Source of the DNA: Flavisolibacter nicotianae
GTDB lineage: Bacteria > Bacteroidota > Bacteroidia > Chitinophagales > Chitinophagaceae
DNA length: 64,000 bases
Assembly: GCF_003628535.1 (NCBI RefSeq)
Contig: NZ_RBCI01000015.1
Coordinates: 1-64,000 of the forward strand
Direction of reading: 5' to 3'
The position numbers and the translations under genes were made by a program. Below the pieces are notes generated by a model, which ran no database searches, was not told the origin of the DNA, and saw nothing but the letters and a program-made list of their open reading frames with translations. Of the stretch, positions 37,201 through 45,571 are shown one piece after another; position 1 is the stretch's first letter; the number at the start of each line of letters is the position of its first letter.

Positions 37201-37451
37201 GGACCTCCCGATGGAAGCCGGGAAAAGCTAAAAATTCCCATGCTGTCCGTTGTAGTACCGGATGTAAAATTGGTTTTGGCATTTCGTACGGTGACAGAAA
37301 CGCCAGGCAGCGGCTCATTGGAACTGCCTTGCACGATTCCCCTAACACTACTGGACTTCTCCTGGGCAAAAAGAAACAAAGCGTTGGACAGGAACAGGCA
37401 GAACAGGAACACAACAGGAAAGAGCTTTCCTTTGAAAATGTTGAATTTCAT
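34266..37451 (-). CDS. susC: SusC/RagA family TonB-linked outer-membrane transporter
   Basis: The product has 1061 residues. The signal peptide ends near FLFAQEK. Residues about 33-120 form the carboxypeptidase-regulatory-like domain (VRGIVQGSSNEPLPGVSVTV). The TonB box region is VVVIGYGTQRKKDLTGSVGS, the plug is 125-240 with PGVQVKPVSGEPGAPPQIRI and KDASATAIYGSRGANGVVI, and the barrel runs to the C-terminal PTAKSIVLGVNLSF. It transports the ligand captured by SusD. There is no STN signalling domain at the N-terminus even though a FecR/sigma pair lies directly upstream, so a direct signal from this receptor to that FecR is not obvious. Confidence 0.97.
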   Translation of the reverse strand: MKFNIFKGKLFPVVFLFCLFLSNALFLFAQEKSSSVRGIVQGSSNEPLPGVSVTVRNAKTNFTSGTTTDSMGIFSFSRLPSGGPYSFSFSTVGYEEQTLSGYNIRDNASLSLAVKMISNTKTMEQVVVIGYGTQRKKDLTGSVGSVNSKDISEQTATRVDQALMGKLPGVQVKPVSGEPGAPPQIRIRGVGSISASVEPLYVVDGFPVASIQTLNPNDIETMDILKDASATAIYGSRGANGVVIINTKRGRAGKPVFTFSTYAGYQRIAKVPKYQSALEEAQHYYDGIRNRNIDEGNPVTGDPLKWKQAVPITILEVLAGKQPTQPGATLDFKDHVYEVIHDAPMQQYQLGASGGTEAIRYALSGEYLNQDGIVINTNFKRFSARANIDAKLSNKMTLKMNLNPSFTMKHNIGGMGADQVSADGGRGSDIIYNAIQIPMYYSLLSPDGSYFPFGDGLDAVVSTQNPLALAKEVQRNQKAMGFLGNISTDFQLLKSLRLNVMLGINMTDVKGMYFKPKLPAFNNNPAIGSDNAALDLNWLTETTLNYTKSFGKHNFGGLLGYTTQKETYESNFLTSDRYPNNLIPTLSAVSGIITNGSSDVFEWSLLSYLGRFNYNYNNRYYLTTSIRRDGSSRFGSDNKYGVFPSAALAWRISDEQFLKWVPFLTDMKLRFSYGETGNNNIGNYEQYATINYEKYVFGNNAAGGYAPARLDNPALTWEKQKSFNGGVDVKLFNNRIGITVDHYSSKNYDLLLNVNVPAITGFTTALQNIGEVQNQGWEFAFNTVNFKNKFEWTTDFNFSTNKGKVIKLGPQGDPIINGGNITMIGQPVGMFYGWIADGIFKTQAELAAGPIWNPGARDQSRVGDVRFKDISGPNGKPDGVINSFDKTIIGSPYPDVIFGMTNRFAYKNISLSVSLQGVQGNKVLDLQRGQSANNRARFRQYGYMNNYWKSEQEPGDGKTPRPNDTPTGNWRGEYSTLWLDDASYVRINNINLSYMIPDRLLRKAGIGSARVYATATNPFLFTHYVGFNPDVSRASNPLTPGVSNYDFPTAKSIVLGVNLSF

Positions 37452-37719
37452 TTAGCAAGGTTTAAACGTGAAGCAATCGGACAGTAAAAGCATGAAAGGA
37501 TTACCCGCCTTTCACTGGAACGCAGATAGCGTTTACGGGCTGTTTACACCTGTTTTACCAGGGATGGAAGAGTGCTCAGGAAAGACGACAGTTTGCAACA
37601 GAAGGTCATGGCAATAGCAGGACCTTGATTTAAGGTGGTTAAATCGCATATAGCAACTGGTTTACGTGTAATGAATACTTACTTGTGCAATCGGGTTCTT
37701 CGTGCGTGGCGTTGGGCCT

Positions 37720-38904
37720 TTATTTCTTTACGATTTTCTTTTCGATTTTAAATGTATCGTTCTGCTTTGTCAATGTCAAGTTGTTCAGCAAGGCAATTTG
37801 TTTTAGGATCTTCTCAAGAGAATCTGATTTGTCGTACGTACCAATGAAATACATTTCTTTCACATCCTTTTTTTGATACACTATCTTACGATCGTACATA
37901 TCTGCCAACGCATCGAAGATCTCATTCAACGGCTGGTTGTTGAACATAAACCACGAACGTTTGTCATAGTGCGGAATGGCAGGACTTTCAATCGGTTGTT
38001 TATGTGTTTGCCCGTTCGGCAGGCTTTCTTTCAGGAACGAAACCAGCTTGATGGTTCCCAGCCTCTTGTCATAAACAAGTTCCTGACCGGGCACGATGTA
38101 AACTTCTTTTGACCAGTTGGCATTATATCCTTTCAAAGACTTGATCACAACTTTTCCTTCATGCAACCGCACCTGAATAAACCGTTCTTTTTCGTTTGCC
38201 GTAACCGTGAACTTCGTCCCAACAGCCGTGGTAGAAATTTCTTCGCTAAAAACCGTAAACGGTTTGGCTTTGTTTTTTGCAACCCTAAAGTCGGCTTTAC
38301 CAATCAGGTACACATCCCGCCTGTCTCCGCTGGTTGGTTCTTTGTAGGTCAGCTCACTGCTGTCGAAAAGAGCAATCTCCGAACCATCCGGTAAAATGAG
38401 CTTTTTTGTTTTGCCCGACGTATTGACTTCATGCTGCACAACGGCCATCAGGGGATCGATTTTGCCCGGTTGTTTTGGCAATTGCGCCGACTGACCAGGT
38501 TTAGCAGGCTCCAATGCTTTACCGGAAAACCACCCGGTGCCCAAACCGATTAAAAGAATAACAGAAGCCGCAACGGCCGTACCAACGATCAACCTGAAAA
38601 TTTTCCGCCTGTGTTGCCCTTCACCCCTTCCCATCTCCCATTCCGGTGCTAAGGAGTCCTGCTCGTCGTGAACTTGCTTTTCTTTTATTGCATTCTGCAA
38701 CCGGATCCACTCCTCATCCACATTGATTTTACCGGTATTCTGCCGGACAGAGGCGAGATGCAACGTTTTTTGCAGCGACTCTACATACGACCTGTTTTTA
38801 TCATCGGCCTTCATCCATTCCTGTACAAAGGCCACCTCTTCCGGACCTGCTTCATTCAATAAAAACCGTGTGATAATTTCGTCATATGGGCTCTCAGGTT
38901 CCAT
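37720..38904 (-). CDS. FecR-type anti-sigma factor
   Basis: The product has 394 residues. An N-terminal cytoplasmic region binds the sigma factor (EVAFVQEWMKADDKNRSYV), a single transmembrane helix lies at about 87-108 (LIVGTAVAASVILLIGLG), the FecR domain contains KKLILPDGSEIALFDSSELT and VGTKFTVTANEKERFIQVRL, and a C-terminal DUF4974/STN-like domain reads NNQPLNEIFDALADMYDRKI...KILKQIALLNNLTL. It sits 60 bp downstream of the ECF sigma gene and 268 bp upstream of susC on the same strand, the usual Bacteroidota arrangement controlling a SusCD operon. Confidence 0.95.
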   Translation of the reverse strand: MEPESPYDEIITRFLLNEAGPEEVAFVQEWMKADDKNRSYVESLQKTLHLASVRQNTGKINVDEEWIRLQNAIKEKQVHDEQDSLAPEWEMGRGEGQHRRKIFRLIVGTAVAASVILLIGLGTGWFSGKALEPAKPGQSAQLPKQPGKIDPLMAVVQHEVNTSGKTKKLILPDGSEIALFDSSELTYKEPTSGDRRDVYLIGKADFRVAKNKAKPFTVFSEEISTTAVGTKFTVTANEKERFIQVRLHEGKVVIKSLKGYNANWSKEVYIVPGQELVYDKRLGTIKLVSFLKESLPNGQTHKQPIESPAIPHYDKRSWFMFNNQPLNEIFDALADMYDRKIVYQKKDVKEMYFIGTYDKSDSLEKILKQIALLNNLTLTKQNDTFKIEKKIVKK

Positions 38905-38964
38905 GTATCGTTATTTATTACGGGTAAGAAGGAATTTACCCTTACAACAGCTAAAAAAATATTT

Positions 38965-39591
38965 TCAAAAATGGATTAGCACGGCAAATGTGACCAGGAG
39001 GAGATGATGCGCCAACTTCCGCCGCAATTTGGTCAGGGCCCGGCTCATCTGGGTTTCAACGGTCTTTACCGAGATATGTAGCCGCGAAGCAATGTCGGTG
39101 TATTTTAACCCTTCGTACCTGCTTAATTCAAAGATGGTTCGCATTTGCATGGGCAACTCGGCGATCGCCTGGTCAATTTCTGCCGACAGTTGCTTTAGTT
39201 CTTGTTCATGAAAGCCTTCGGCCGACTCAGGGCGGTGTTGATTGCGGGATACGAATTTTACGTGTTTTTGTTTCACCTGCTCATGCCGCAACATGTCAAG
39301 ACCTGCATTCCTGACGATTTTGTATAAATAGGCCTTTGCCGACAAACCTGGAGAAATAGATTCACGGTTTTCCCAGAGTTTAATGAAGCCCGTATGCACC
39401 GCCTCTTTGGCTTCATTCAGGTCAAAGCCAAACCTGTATTGGCAATAAGCACACAGCGGTTTGAAGTGATCTTTAAATAAGGCCTCGAGAGCAGATTCGT
39501 TGAACGGGATATCATTTGCTAATGACATGGGGATAGAGTCAGACGCGGAAATATCAAGAGTCATTATTGAATCTTCTTTGTACCGGATCAA
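38965..39591 (-). CDS. ECF RNA polymerase sigma factor (SigK/FecI-like)
   Basis: The frame has 208 residues; later Met codons at 39564 and 39528 would trim a non-homologous leader. Sigma region 2 is seen as LFKDHFKPLCAYCQYRFGFD and EAKEAVHTGFIKLWENRESI, with AKAYLYKIVRNAGLDMLRH. Region 4 is IAELPMQMRTIFELSRYEGL and KYTDIASRLHISVKTVETQM. It is expected to direct transcription of its own FecR pair and the SusCD cluster once FecR releases it. The promoter it recognises was not identified. Confidence 0.95.
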   Translation of the reverse strand: MIRYKEDSIMTLDISASDSIPMSLANDIPFNESALEALFKDHFKPLCAYCQYRFGFDLNEAKEAVHTGFIKLWENRESISPGLSAKAYLYKIVRNAGLDMLRHEQVKQKHVKFVSRNQHRPESAEGFHEQELKQLSAEIDQAIAELPMQMRTIFELSRYEGLKYTDIASRLHISVKTVETQMSRALTKLRRKLAHHLLLVTFAVLIHF

Positions 39592-40328
39592 CCGTTTTGA
39601 TGTTCTAAATATATTCCTTTGTCATGAATGCATAAAATCAAATTTCACAAAGAGAAAGCCCGCTTTCAACTGCATGCGTTCGTTAAACAAATATTTTAAA
39701 CGATGGCACAGGGCCAGGCCATCGCATACTTCTTTTGTACGCCGCAGTAAACAGAACCAGAAATCATAACACCCATTTTCACAACGGGCAGGTTGGGCGG
39801 TTTTTGAATTTTGTATCCTGGTCGCTGAAAATAGCACTGGCGGTTTACGGGAATAAAAAAAGCTGCCATTCGTTCTTCAGCCTTCCTTGTTACAGTAGCT
39901 TTTCACAGTTGAAAATAGTTTGTTCTGTCCGGGGGTTCATTTGATGGTGCGGGTTCCTCGCATCATCCTGTCAAAGTCCTTAAACCCAAATTCCATGACG
40001 AGCTGTTTCATCATGAAAATCCAATCGCTCCCTCAACCATTGAACCGAAATTTCCATTATTTAGACAATACCCGTTGACATCCTGGATGATAATCACTCC
40101 TATTGGCGATGGGTTCTTTTTGCTCCTGATTTTTTATGTATTCAATATGCTGCTGCTGAACCATGCGACCAGCAGGTGAGCAAGACTGCTATCAAATATT
40201 TCAGCAATGGCGAGCGGGAACGCACGTTCTTCACCGGTTTCAATCTTTTTACGCAGGCGACAAGCAAGGTCAGTTAACTTAATATAAGCAGATTGTATCC
40301 TTCAAATGAAATCCGGTTGATGGTGCCA
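39592..40328. other. 737-bp stretch with probable gene debris
   Basis: No intact gene. A minus-strand frame around 40140-40280 reads like protein (LTDLACRLRKKIETGEERAF) but lacks a start and is closed by stops on both sides, so it may be decayed sequence. The stretch lies between the otsA fragment and the sigma-factor gene and fits with the area being a rearrangement scar. Confidence 0.4.
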
Positions 40329-40876
40329 TCAATTTTGTATCGATGCCATCGAGTGCAGAATGCTGGAAGCCCAGGCATACACGTTGTGGCTCATGACCAT
40401 TCTTCGCATTTGTTTCATTTTGTGGTGTTGCAGCTCACGGGACATTTCCAGTGCCGTTTTAATGGCATCGGCTGTTTGTTCAATATCATAAGGGTTAACG
40501 ATCAACGCACCGTGCAATTCCTGCGAGGCACCCGCAAACTGGCTCAGGATCAGCGTACCATCATTGTCATCACGGGAAGCAATGTATTCTTTGGCCACCA
40601 GGTTCATCCCGTCGTGCAGCGACGTCACCAGGCAAAAGTTGGCGGAGCGGTAAAAGGGAATAATTTCTTCATGGCTGTGATGCTTTTTCAAAAACAGGAT
40701 CGGCTGCCAGTTTCGGGATTTGAATTTCCAGTTGATCCGGTTCGCCTCATTTTCCACGGCGTTAATAATATCCGCATAGCTTTTGATCAGCGACCGGTTC
40801 GGAGCGCCAATCTGTACAAAGGTGAACTTTCCCTGGTAGGCGATCGAAGAACGCCTTCTGCAAACAGGTGCGTAAG
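40329..40876 (-). pseudogene. otsA: 3' fragment of trehalose-6-phosphate synthase gene
   Basis: About 175 residues match the C-terminal part of OtsA (normally about 460 or more): [95 protein letters not shown] and [18 protein letters not shown]. The UDP-glucose-facing [11 protein letters not shown] region is intact but the N-terminal half is absent. Upstream the match begins right at the terminator of the phosphosulfolactate synthase gene, with no start codon in a sensible place; a GTG at 40757 opens the frame but is internal. It is truncated, probably non-functional, and marks a breakpoint. Confidence 0.85.
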
Positions 40877-40877
40877 G

Positions 40878-40918
40878 AAAACAAAAGAGCTATCTTTTCC
40901 CGATAGTTCTTTTGTTTT
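40878..40918. terminator. Bidirectional intrinsic terminator of the phosphosulfolactate synthase gene
   Basis: AAAACAAAAGAGCTATC (40878-40894) pairs with GATAGTTCTTTTGTTTT (40902-40918) across a 7-nt loop with a single G-U-type mismatch. Read on the minus strand the stem ends in a T-rich run directly at the stop codon of the synthase gene. The truncated otsA begins immediately after it. Confidence 0.85.
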
Positions 40919-41687
40919 ATAGCTCCAGGTAAAATGAAAAACTATCGCTGCGCAAACCCACCCGCATCGCTTCCAGTGCAATTACTTCCGATGGATGGAT
41001 GTTTCCCAGGTTTGCATTGCAGCCAAGCAGCTTGATGAAATACAATTGCTGGTCTTTGCCCGGCGCTTCCCAGATGATTTTCTCTGCCGGAATTTTGGTC
41101 AGGATTTCCTGCACAAGACCTTCCCGTACCTCGCCGGAATCCCGGTAGATGCCCACATTGCCCATCTCCTTTGCTTCGGCAATCACGTACGATGAGCCGG
41201 CGTCCAGTTCGGCCTCCATCAGTTGGATCCATTTATAGGGCGGTGTCACCTGCACTTTGTCTTTGTCTTTCGAACCAATTTCGCTCACAACAGTTCTCTG
41301 CTTGCTGAACTGCCGGATGTAAGTACATTTTTGCTCGTGCGAAATAGTAATGGCACCATCGGAAACCTCCACCCAGGGAATGTCGTTTTCTTCCACCAGC
41401 CGGATATAATCGTCAATTTGTCCCCGGGTTATAAACGCTTCAAACAACAACCCACCAAAAAATACCGGCACGTTGTGCGACTGATAAAGTTGAATTTTTT
41501 CTGCCAGAAGCGGTGTGACCAGCGGTGTTCCAAAGGCCAGCTTCACCATATCGACATAAGGCGCCGACACCGATAAGAGGTTCGTTGCTTCTGATAGGCT
41601 AAGCCCTTTATCGCTGACAATGGTCAAACCGTTGGTGCGTGGCTGAACAGTCCGGGCAGGGATTTTCGAAAGGGGAAAATTCATCAA
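40917..41687 (-). CDS. comA: Phosphosulfolactate synthase (ComA family)
   Basis: The product has 256 residues and is a TIM-barrel enzyme that adds sulfite to phosphoenolpyruvate to give phosphosulfolactate. Family blocks are KPRT-like VQPRTNGLTIVSDKGLSL, YVDMVKLAFGTPLV, VPVFFGGLLFEAFI, WVEVSDGAITIS, TVVSEIGSKD and YVIAEAKEMGNVGIY with IIWEAPGKDQQLYFIKLLG. In methanogens it starts coenzyme M synthesis; in Bacteroidota its product may feed sulfonated metabolites such as sulfonolipid precursors (inference). It stands alone, flanked by a truncated otsA and a large T9SS protein, with a candidate promoter at 41721-41728. Confidence 0.93.
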   Translation of the reverse strand: MMNFPLSKIPARTVQPRTNGLTIVSDKGLSLSEATNLLSVSAPYVDMVKLAFGTPLVTPLLAEKIQLYQSHNVPVFFGGLLFEAFITRGQIDDYIRLVEENDIPWVEVSDGAITISHEQKCTYIRQFSKQRTVVSEIGSKDKDKVQVTPPYKWIQLMEAELDAGSSYVIAEAKEMGNVGIYRDSGEVREGLVQEILTKIPAEKIIWEAPGKDQQLYFIKLLGCNANLGNIHPSEVIALEAMRVGLRSDSFSFYLEL

Positions 41688-41720
41688 TTTTTAATTAAGG
41701 TGAAATTAGAATGCACAAGG

Positions 41721-41728
41721 CAAAATTA
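41721..41728 (-). promoter_or_regulatory. Candidate -7 element for the phosphosulfolactate synthase gene
   Basis: Read on the minus strand this is TAATTTTG, a perfect match to the Bacteroidota -7 consensus TAnnTTTG, 34 bp before the start codon. No good TTTG -33 element is seen at the expected spacing, so support is partial. Confidence 0.4.
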
Positions 41729-42153
41729 AAAAGCGATCGGCCTGGAAACGTTCGCTGCCGGAAAGATCTTACTGGAATAGCTTGCGGTATTCCTGCATGT
41801 CATGGTTGTCTCCCCTGTCGATGCGTCGGATCTATTTTCCGTTTGCATCAAAAATTGACCGGCTACCCTGTTGCTGTTGCTACTGTAACTTCTATTGTAG
41901 TGTTGTTCGAGCAAACTTTTAAATCAACTCTGAGTATCGTCGCAGGGAAAATCAAAAGTCATTTCATGTATGAACTGTTTAAGAATTGCGGCACAACAAC
42001 GCTTTTCAGTCAATGCGAATTTCATGGGATTACACGGTACCAACGCCCTGGTATTGCAACATCGAAAGCCGACGTTTTACCGGAACAATAATGATGTTAC
42101 AGCACGCGGATAAAAGAAAAAACGTGTGGAGCTTGCGATTTGTCCAGGAGTGA
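41729..42153. other. Intergenic stretch, nothing recognised
   Basis: No gene, repeat or clear terminator between the T9SS protein gene and the phosphosulfolactate synthase promoter region. Confidence 0.4.
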
Positions 42154-45036
42154 TCAACGAATGATACTGACAGTTCCTTTTTCCAGTTTTTCAGGCGACC
42201 CATCCAACTGATAGCGACAGGTCCATACATATACCCCTGTTTCCTGTTCTATCCCGGCAACTTTGCCATCCCAGCCCCTCGCTTGATCCACTGTATAAAA
42301 CACAACCTGTCCCCAACGGTTGTAAACAGTGAGCTCAAATTTCCTGGCAAGGCCAAAGACCTGTGCCCGAAACACGTCGTTCTTTCCATCCCGGTTGGGT
42401 GTGAATGCAGAAGGAACGTATAAACCGGCCATGCACTCTTTTGAGTTTACCAGGATCGTATCACGGCCAATACAGCCGTCTTGATTTTCGGCCTGAAGCC
42501 AAAAGAATCCTGGTTTTTCCACGGTCATGTTGGGAGCCCTGCTTCCATCAGACCACAGGTAGGAAGAGAAGCTGTTGATTGGTTTAATCGTCAATGTGCC
42601 GTAGGGGCATATCGCCGTGTCCGGAGGAAGGAAGCGGGTGGGAAGGGGGACGATCGCCTTGATCACCGTTACATCAGTACCGATGCACCCATGTGAATCG
42701 GTGACACGGACAACATAGGTTCCGGTGTCTTTAACAGTGTAGGTTCCGCCTTTACTTCCGTCCTGCCAAAAATACGACACGAAGTTTCCGGCATTTAATA
42801 CACGGGTTTCCCCGGCGCAAAGACCCGCGTTCTTGTCCAGATGAACGGATGGCAATGGCCAAACGTCTTTTACGATCAACGTATCCGTTGACTTGCAACC
42901 ATTCGCTGTTGTCCCGACAACACTGTAGTTTCCTTTCGTCCTGGCCGTGATTTTCTGGGTTCGTTCTCCTGTGTTCCAGGCGTATGAACTGAAACCAGCT
43001 CCGGCGTCAAGCACGGCCGAGTCACCATTGCAAAACTGCTGATCGGCACCCAGCTGAATGGGAATGGCATGATACACCTTCACCCGTACAGTATCGTACG
43101 CAAAGCAACCGGGTGTTTTTTCAGCCCTGACAAAATATGTTGTATCCATTGTAGGATTGACCACGACGGATGGTTCATTCTGCGAAGAGATGTTGTAACC
43201 GGGCGACCAACTGTAATTAAGAAATCCTGCAGGCGCCGTAAACTGGATCGTATCGGCATCGCACTTGGTACGGTCAGCACCGATGTCAAATAAGATCGGT
43301 GGATGGGGGTTGACGCGGATCGTGTCGGTATAATCCTTTCCACATGCATTTTGAACAGTTACATAATAAAGCCCGGGTTGCGTAACCTGGAACGCGGTGT
43401 CAGCGGAGCCATCTTGCCAGGTATAGGAAACGTAGCCTTTTTTTGCATTCAGCAGAATCGACGTTCCTGCGCAAAGGGTAGTATCAGCGCCCAGGTTTAA
43501 CGCTGCCTGAGAAACCGTAACATTGAATGTGAGTGTGTCTGCTAATGTTTGACAAGAAGCAGTTAAGGATCCAATCAGTTGGTACCGGCCACTCGTTGTA
43601 AACCGAACGGACAGCGTACTGTCGTTTACAAGGCTGCGTTCTGCTGGTTCACCAAGTATTTGCCACTGTACCGGTAACCGGCAACCGGGATCACGGCGGC
43701 CTTTGAATAAAACCGGCGTATCGTTGGTACAAATCCCTTTCTGTCCAATAATCTTGAACGAGGAGCATGTGCTGAGGGTTTTACATTCAGCCTTGACGAG
43801 AAACGGCCTGTTGGTTATGGCTACATTCAACCCTTTTAGCGTGAGCAATGTACTCCTTGCAGTCATTGTTTTGTTGACCGTTGCCGGTGTGATGGGCACG
43901 GAACCACCGGGCCAGTCTATTTCAGTGCAACTTCCCGTAAAGCCGTTTAGATCTGTTTTAAAGATTGTCCAGGATGTTTGCTCCAACGCATACAGGTTCG
44001 TTGGCGACATTGCAAACAAACCGAGGCCAAAGCCACCGTAATAGCTGTGAAGGGTTGCCCAGGTCAAAGAATCCCGTTTGTCAAAATGGAAAAAAGTCAC
44101 ATAAGCAGAACTGTAGCTGCCATAGTATCCACCGTCATCATCCGGCTCAATAAACAGCGGATCTGTGAACGAGACATTCTTGAGCCGAACTGCCTTGATA
44201 GGCCGTAACTGATCATCCAGGCGAACGATGGCACTGTTCTCATCAGAACCGGGGCCGTCGCGACGATCGTAAAATCCTTTTAGCAAGTAGCCACCCTTAG
44301 CTTTATGTATGGTTTGAAAATGGGTTCGAAACCCATCCAACGTGAGGGAAACCTGCCTTATCAGCGTACCATCGGCACCGCTAAAGCAAAGGGCCGTCCC
44401 ATCTTGTCGATCTCCGGACCACCCGCTGTAAGAACCAACGGTGAACACTTTGTCGTCATCGACGAGTAGACTTTGGAAAAGAGAACCGAGAATCGGCGCA
44501 AACGTCGCCGTCCAAAGAATTTTCGATAGGTCGGGTGCTATCTTGGCGATCAAATAGCGGTCTGTATCTCCACCATCAGAAGTGAAGAGAGCGAAAACGT
44601 TTCCCTGAACATCGGTTTTGATGTCCCAGACAGAATGAAACCCCCATGACATAGCCGTTGTCGCCGCTTTTAAAATAACACCGTTCGTATCCAGCAGAAT
44701 AAGGTTTGGCCCAACGGCAATAAGGATGTTCTTTTCTTTTGTTAAACAAGCCCTGGATATCTGGGCACTGCCATCAAGTCCTTCCACTCTTTTGTTGAAG
44801 ACAATGTTCCCTCCCGGCATAGTTTTCACCACACTGATTTGGGCCCAATTATCAAACGCTCGTCCACCGAAGATTGTACCCCCACCAGGAAGTACAAAGA
44901 AGAAATCAGTCTTGGGATTCTGAACATCGATGTCCTTTGTATACAGCTCTGTTGTACAGACTTGAGCGTGGATAGCTGTCTGACCGAGAATCAAAAAAAC
45001 AACAAGGGTAAGAAACGTCTTTAACGCAGTTAGCAT
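42154..45036 (-). CDS. Secreted multi-Ig protein with T9SS type-B (CHU_C) C-terminal domain
   Basis: The product has 960 residues. A signal peptide (LKTFLTLVVFLILGQTAIHA) is followed by a roughly 380-residue region rich in blade-like motifs that looks like a propeller. About six Ig/PKD-like repeats follow, with the recurring pattern LGADTTLCAGTSILLNAKKG, YTWQDGSADTAF, QFCNGDSAVLDAGAG and SYAWNTGE. The C-terminal about 90 residues are the gliding-motility-associated CHU_C domain (YVPSAFTPNRDGKNDVFRA, FELTVYNRWGQVVFYT, GVYVWTCRYQLDG). It is exported by the type IX system and attached to or released from the cell surface. Function is unknown; adhesion is one possibility. The repeats are diverged from one another at residue level. 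Confidence 0.92.
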   Translation of the reverse strand: MLTALKTFLTLVVFLILGQTAIHAQVCTTELYTKDIDVQNPKTDFFFVLPGGGTIFGGRAFDNWAQISVVKTMPGGNIVFNKRVEGLDGSAQISRACLTKEKNILIAVGPNLILLDTNGVILKAATTAMSWGFHSVWDIKTDVQGNVFALFTSDGGDTDRYLIAKIAPDLSKILWTATFAPILGSLFQSLLVDDDKVFTVGSYSGWSGDRQDGTALCFSGADGTLIRQVSLTLDGFRTHFQTIHKAKGGYLLKGFYDRRDGPGSDENSAIVRLDDQLRPIKAVRLKNVSFTDPLFIEPDDDGGYYGSYSSAYVTFFHFDKRDSLTWATLHSYYGGFGLGLFAMSPTNLYALEQTSWTIFKTDLNGFTGSCTEIDWPGGSVPITPATVNKTMTARSTLLTLKGLNVAITNRPFLVKAECKTLSTCSSFKIIGQKGICTNDTPVLFKGRRDPGCRLPVQWQILGEPAERSLVNDSTLSVRFTTSGRYQLIGSLTASCQTLADTLTFNVTVSQAALNLGADTTLCAGTSILLNAKKGYVSYTWQDGSADTAFQVTQPGLYYVTVQNACGKDYTDTIRVNPHPPILFDIGADRTKCDADTIQFTAPAGFLNYSWSPGYNISSQNEPSVVVNPTMDTTYFVRAEKTPGCFAYDTVRVKVYHAIPIQLGADQQFCNGDSAVLDAGAGFSSYAWNTGERTQKITARTKGNYSVVGTTANGCKSTDTLIVKDVWPLPSVHLDKNAGLCAGETRVLNAGNFVSYFWQDGSKGGTYTVKDTGTYVVRVTDSHGCIGTDVTVIKAIVPLPTRFLPPDTAICPYGTLTIKPINSFSSYLWSDGSRAPNMTVEKPGFFWLQAENQDGCIGRDTILVNSKECMAGLYVPSAFTPNRDGKNDVFRAQVFGLARKFELTVYNRWGQVVFYTVDQARGWDGKVAGIEQETGVYVWTCRYQLDGSPEKLEKGTVSIIR

Positions 45037-45531
45037 GGTATGTGGTAAAAATACACATTCTTAGAAAAGAAGAAAGTCTATGGATTTCTTCTACGCATTT
45101 CAAATAGGGAATGTCTTTCCCTTGTCACCGTGGGTAATTTGGTCCATAAAATATGCTACGATTGCCGCTGCTGCTGCTTTCGATTCAACCTGTGAGCACG
45201 TTCGATTCGACCTTCTTCCGTTCAGGTAGTTTTTGATCGTGGCATATAGTGCATCGTAAACCGCAGCCGCTACTCTTGCATTACCAAACAGCCGACCAGT
45301 ACATAGGCCTATCCCTGTTTTGCACTGTTTTGTTTGTTGATCAAACCTGCTTCATAAGCGTGCTGAGTGCTCCCGGCATTAGTGTCCCCGAGAACAGGAA
45401 AATGCGCCTACAGGTATGCCAAGGACCATCAAAAAACACCACCTTAGAGGAGTAAATCAATATTTAATAACCGGCGCAGAACCGGGCGCAGTCACAATCT
45501 GATTAGACTGAAACACTGACAGGGAGCAGGT
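45037..45531. other. Intergenic stretch upstream of the T9SS protein gene
   Basis: No gene supported. It holds the presumed promoter of the T9SS protein, but no clear TAnnTTTG element was found. Confidence 0.4.
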
Positions 45532-45566
45532 TTAAAAGAAAAAGCCCCCATTTCTGGGAGCCTTTA
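45532..45566 (-). terminator. Terminator of the tRNA gene
   Basis: On the minus strand AGGCTCCCA, loop GAAA, TGGGGGCTT form a 9-bp stem containing G-U pairs, followed by TTTCTTTT. It begins about 6 bp after the end of the tRNA. Confidence 0.8.
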
Positions 45567-45571
45567 AAGCG

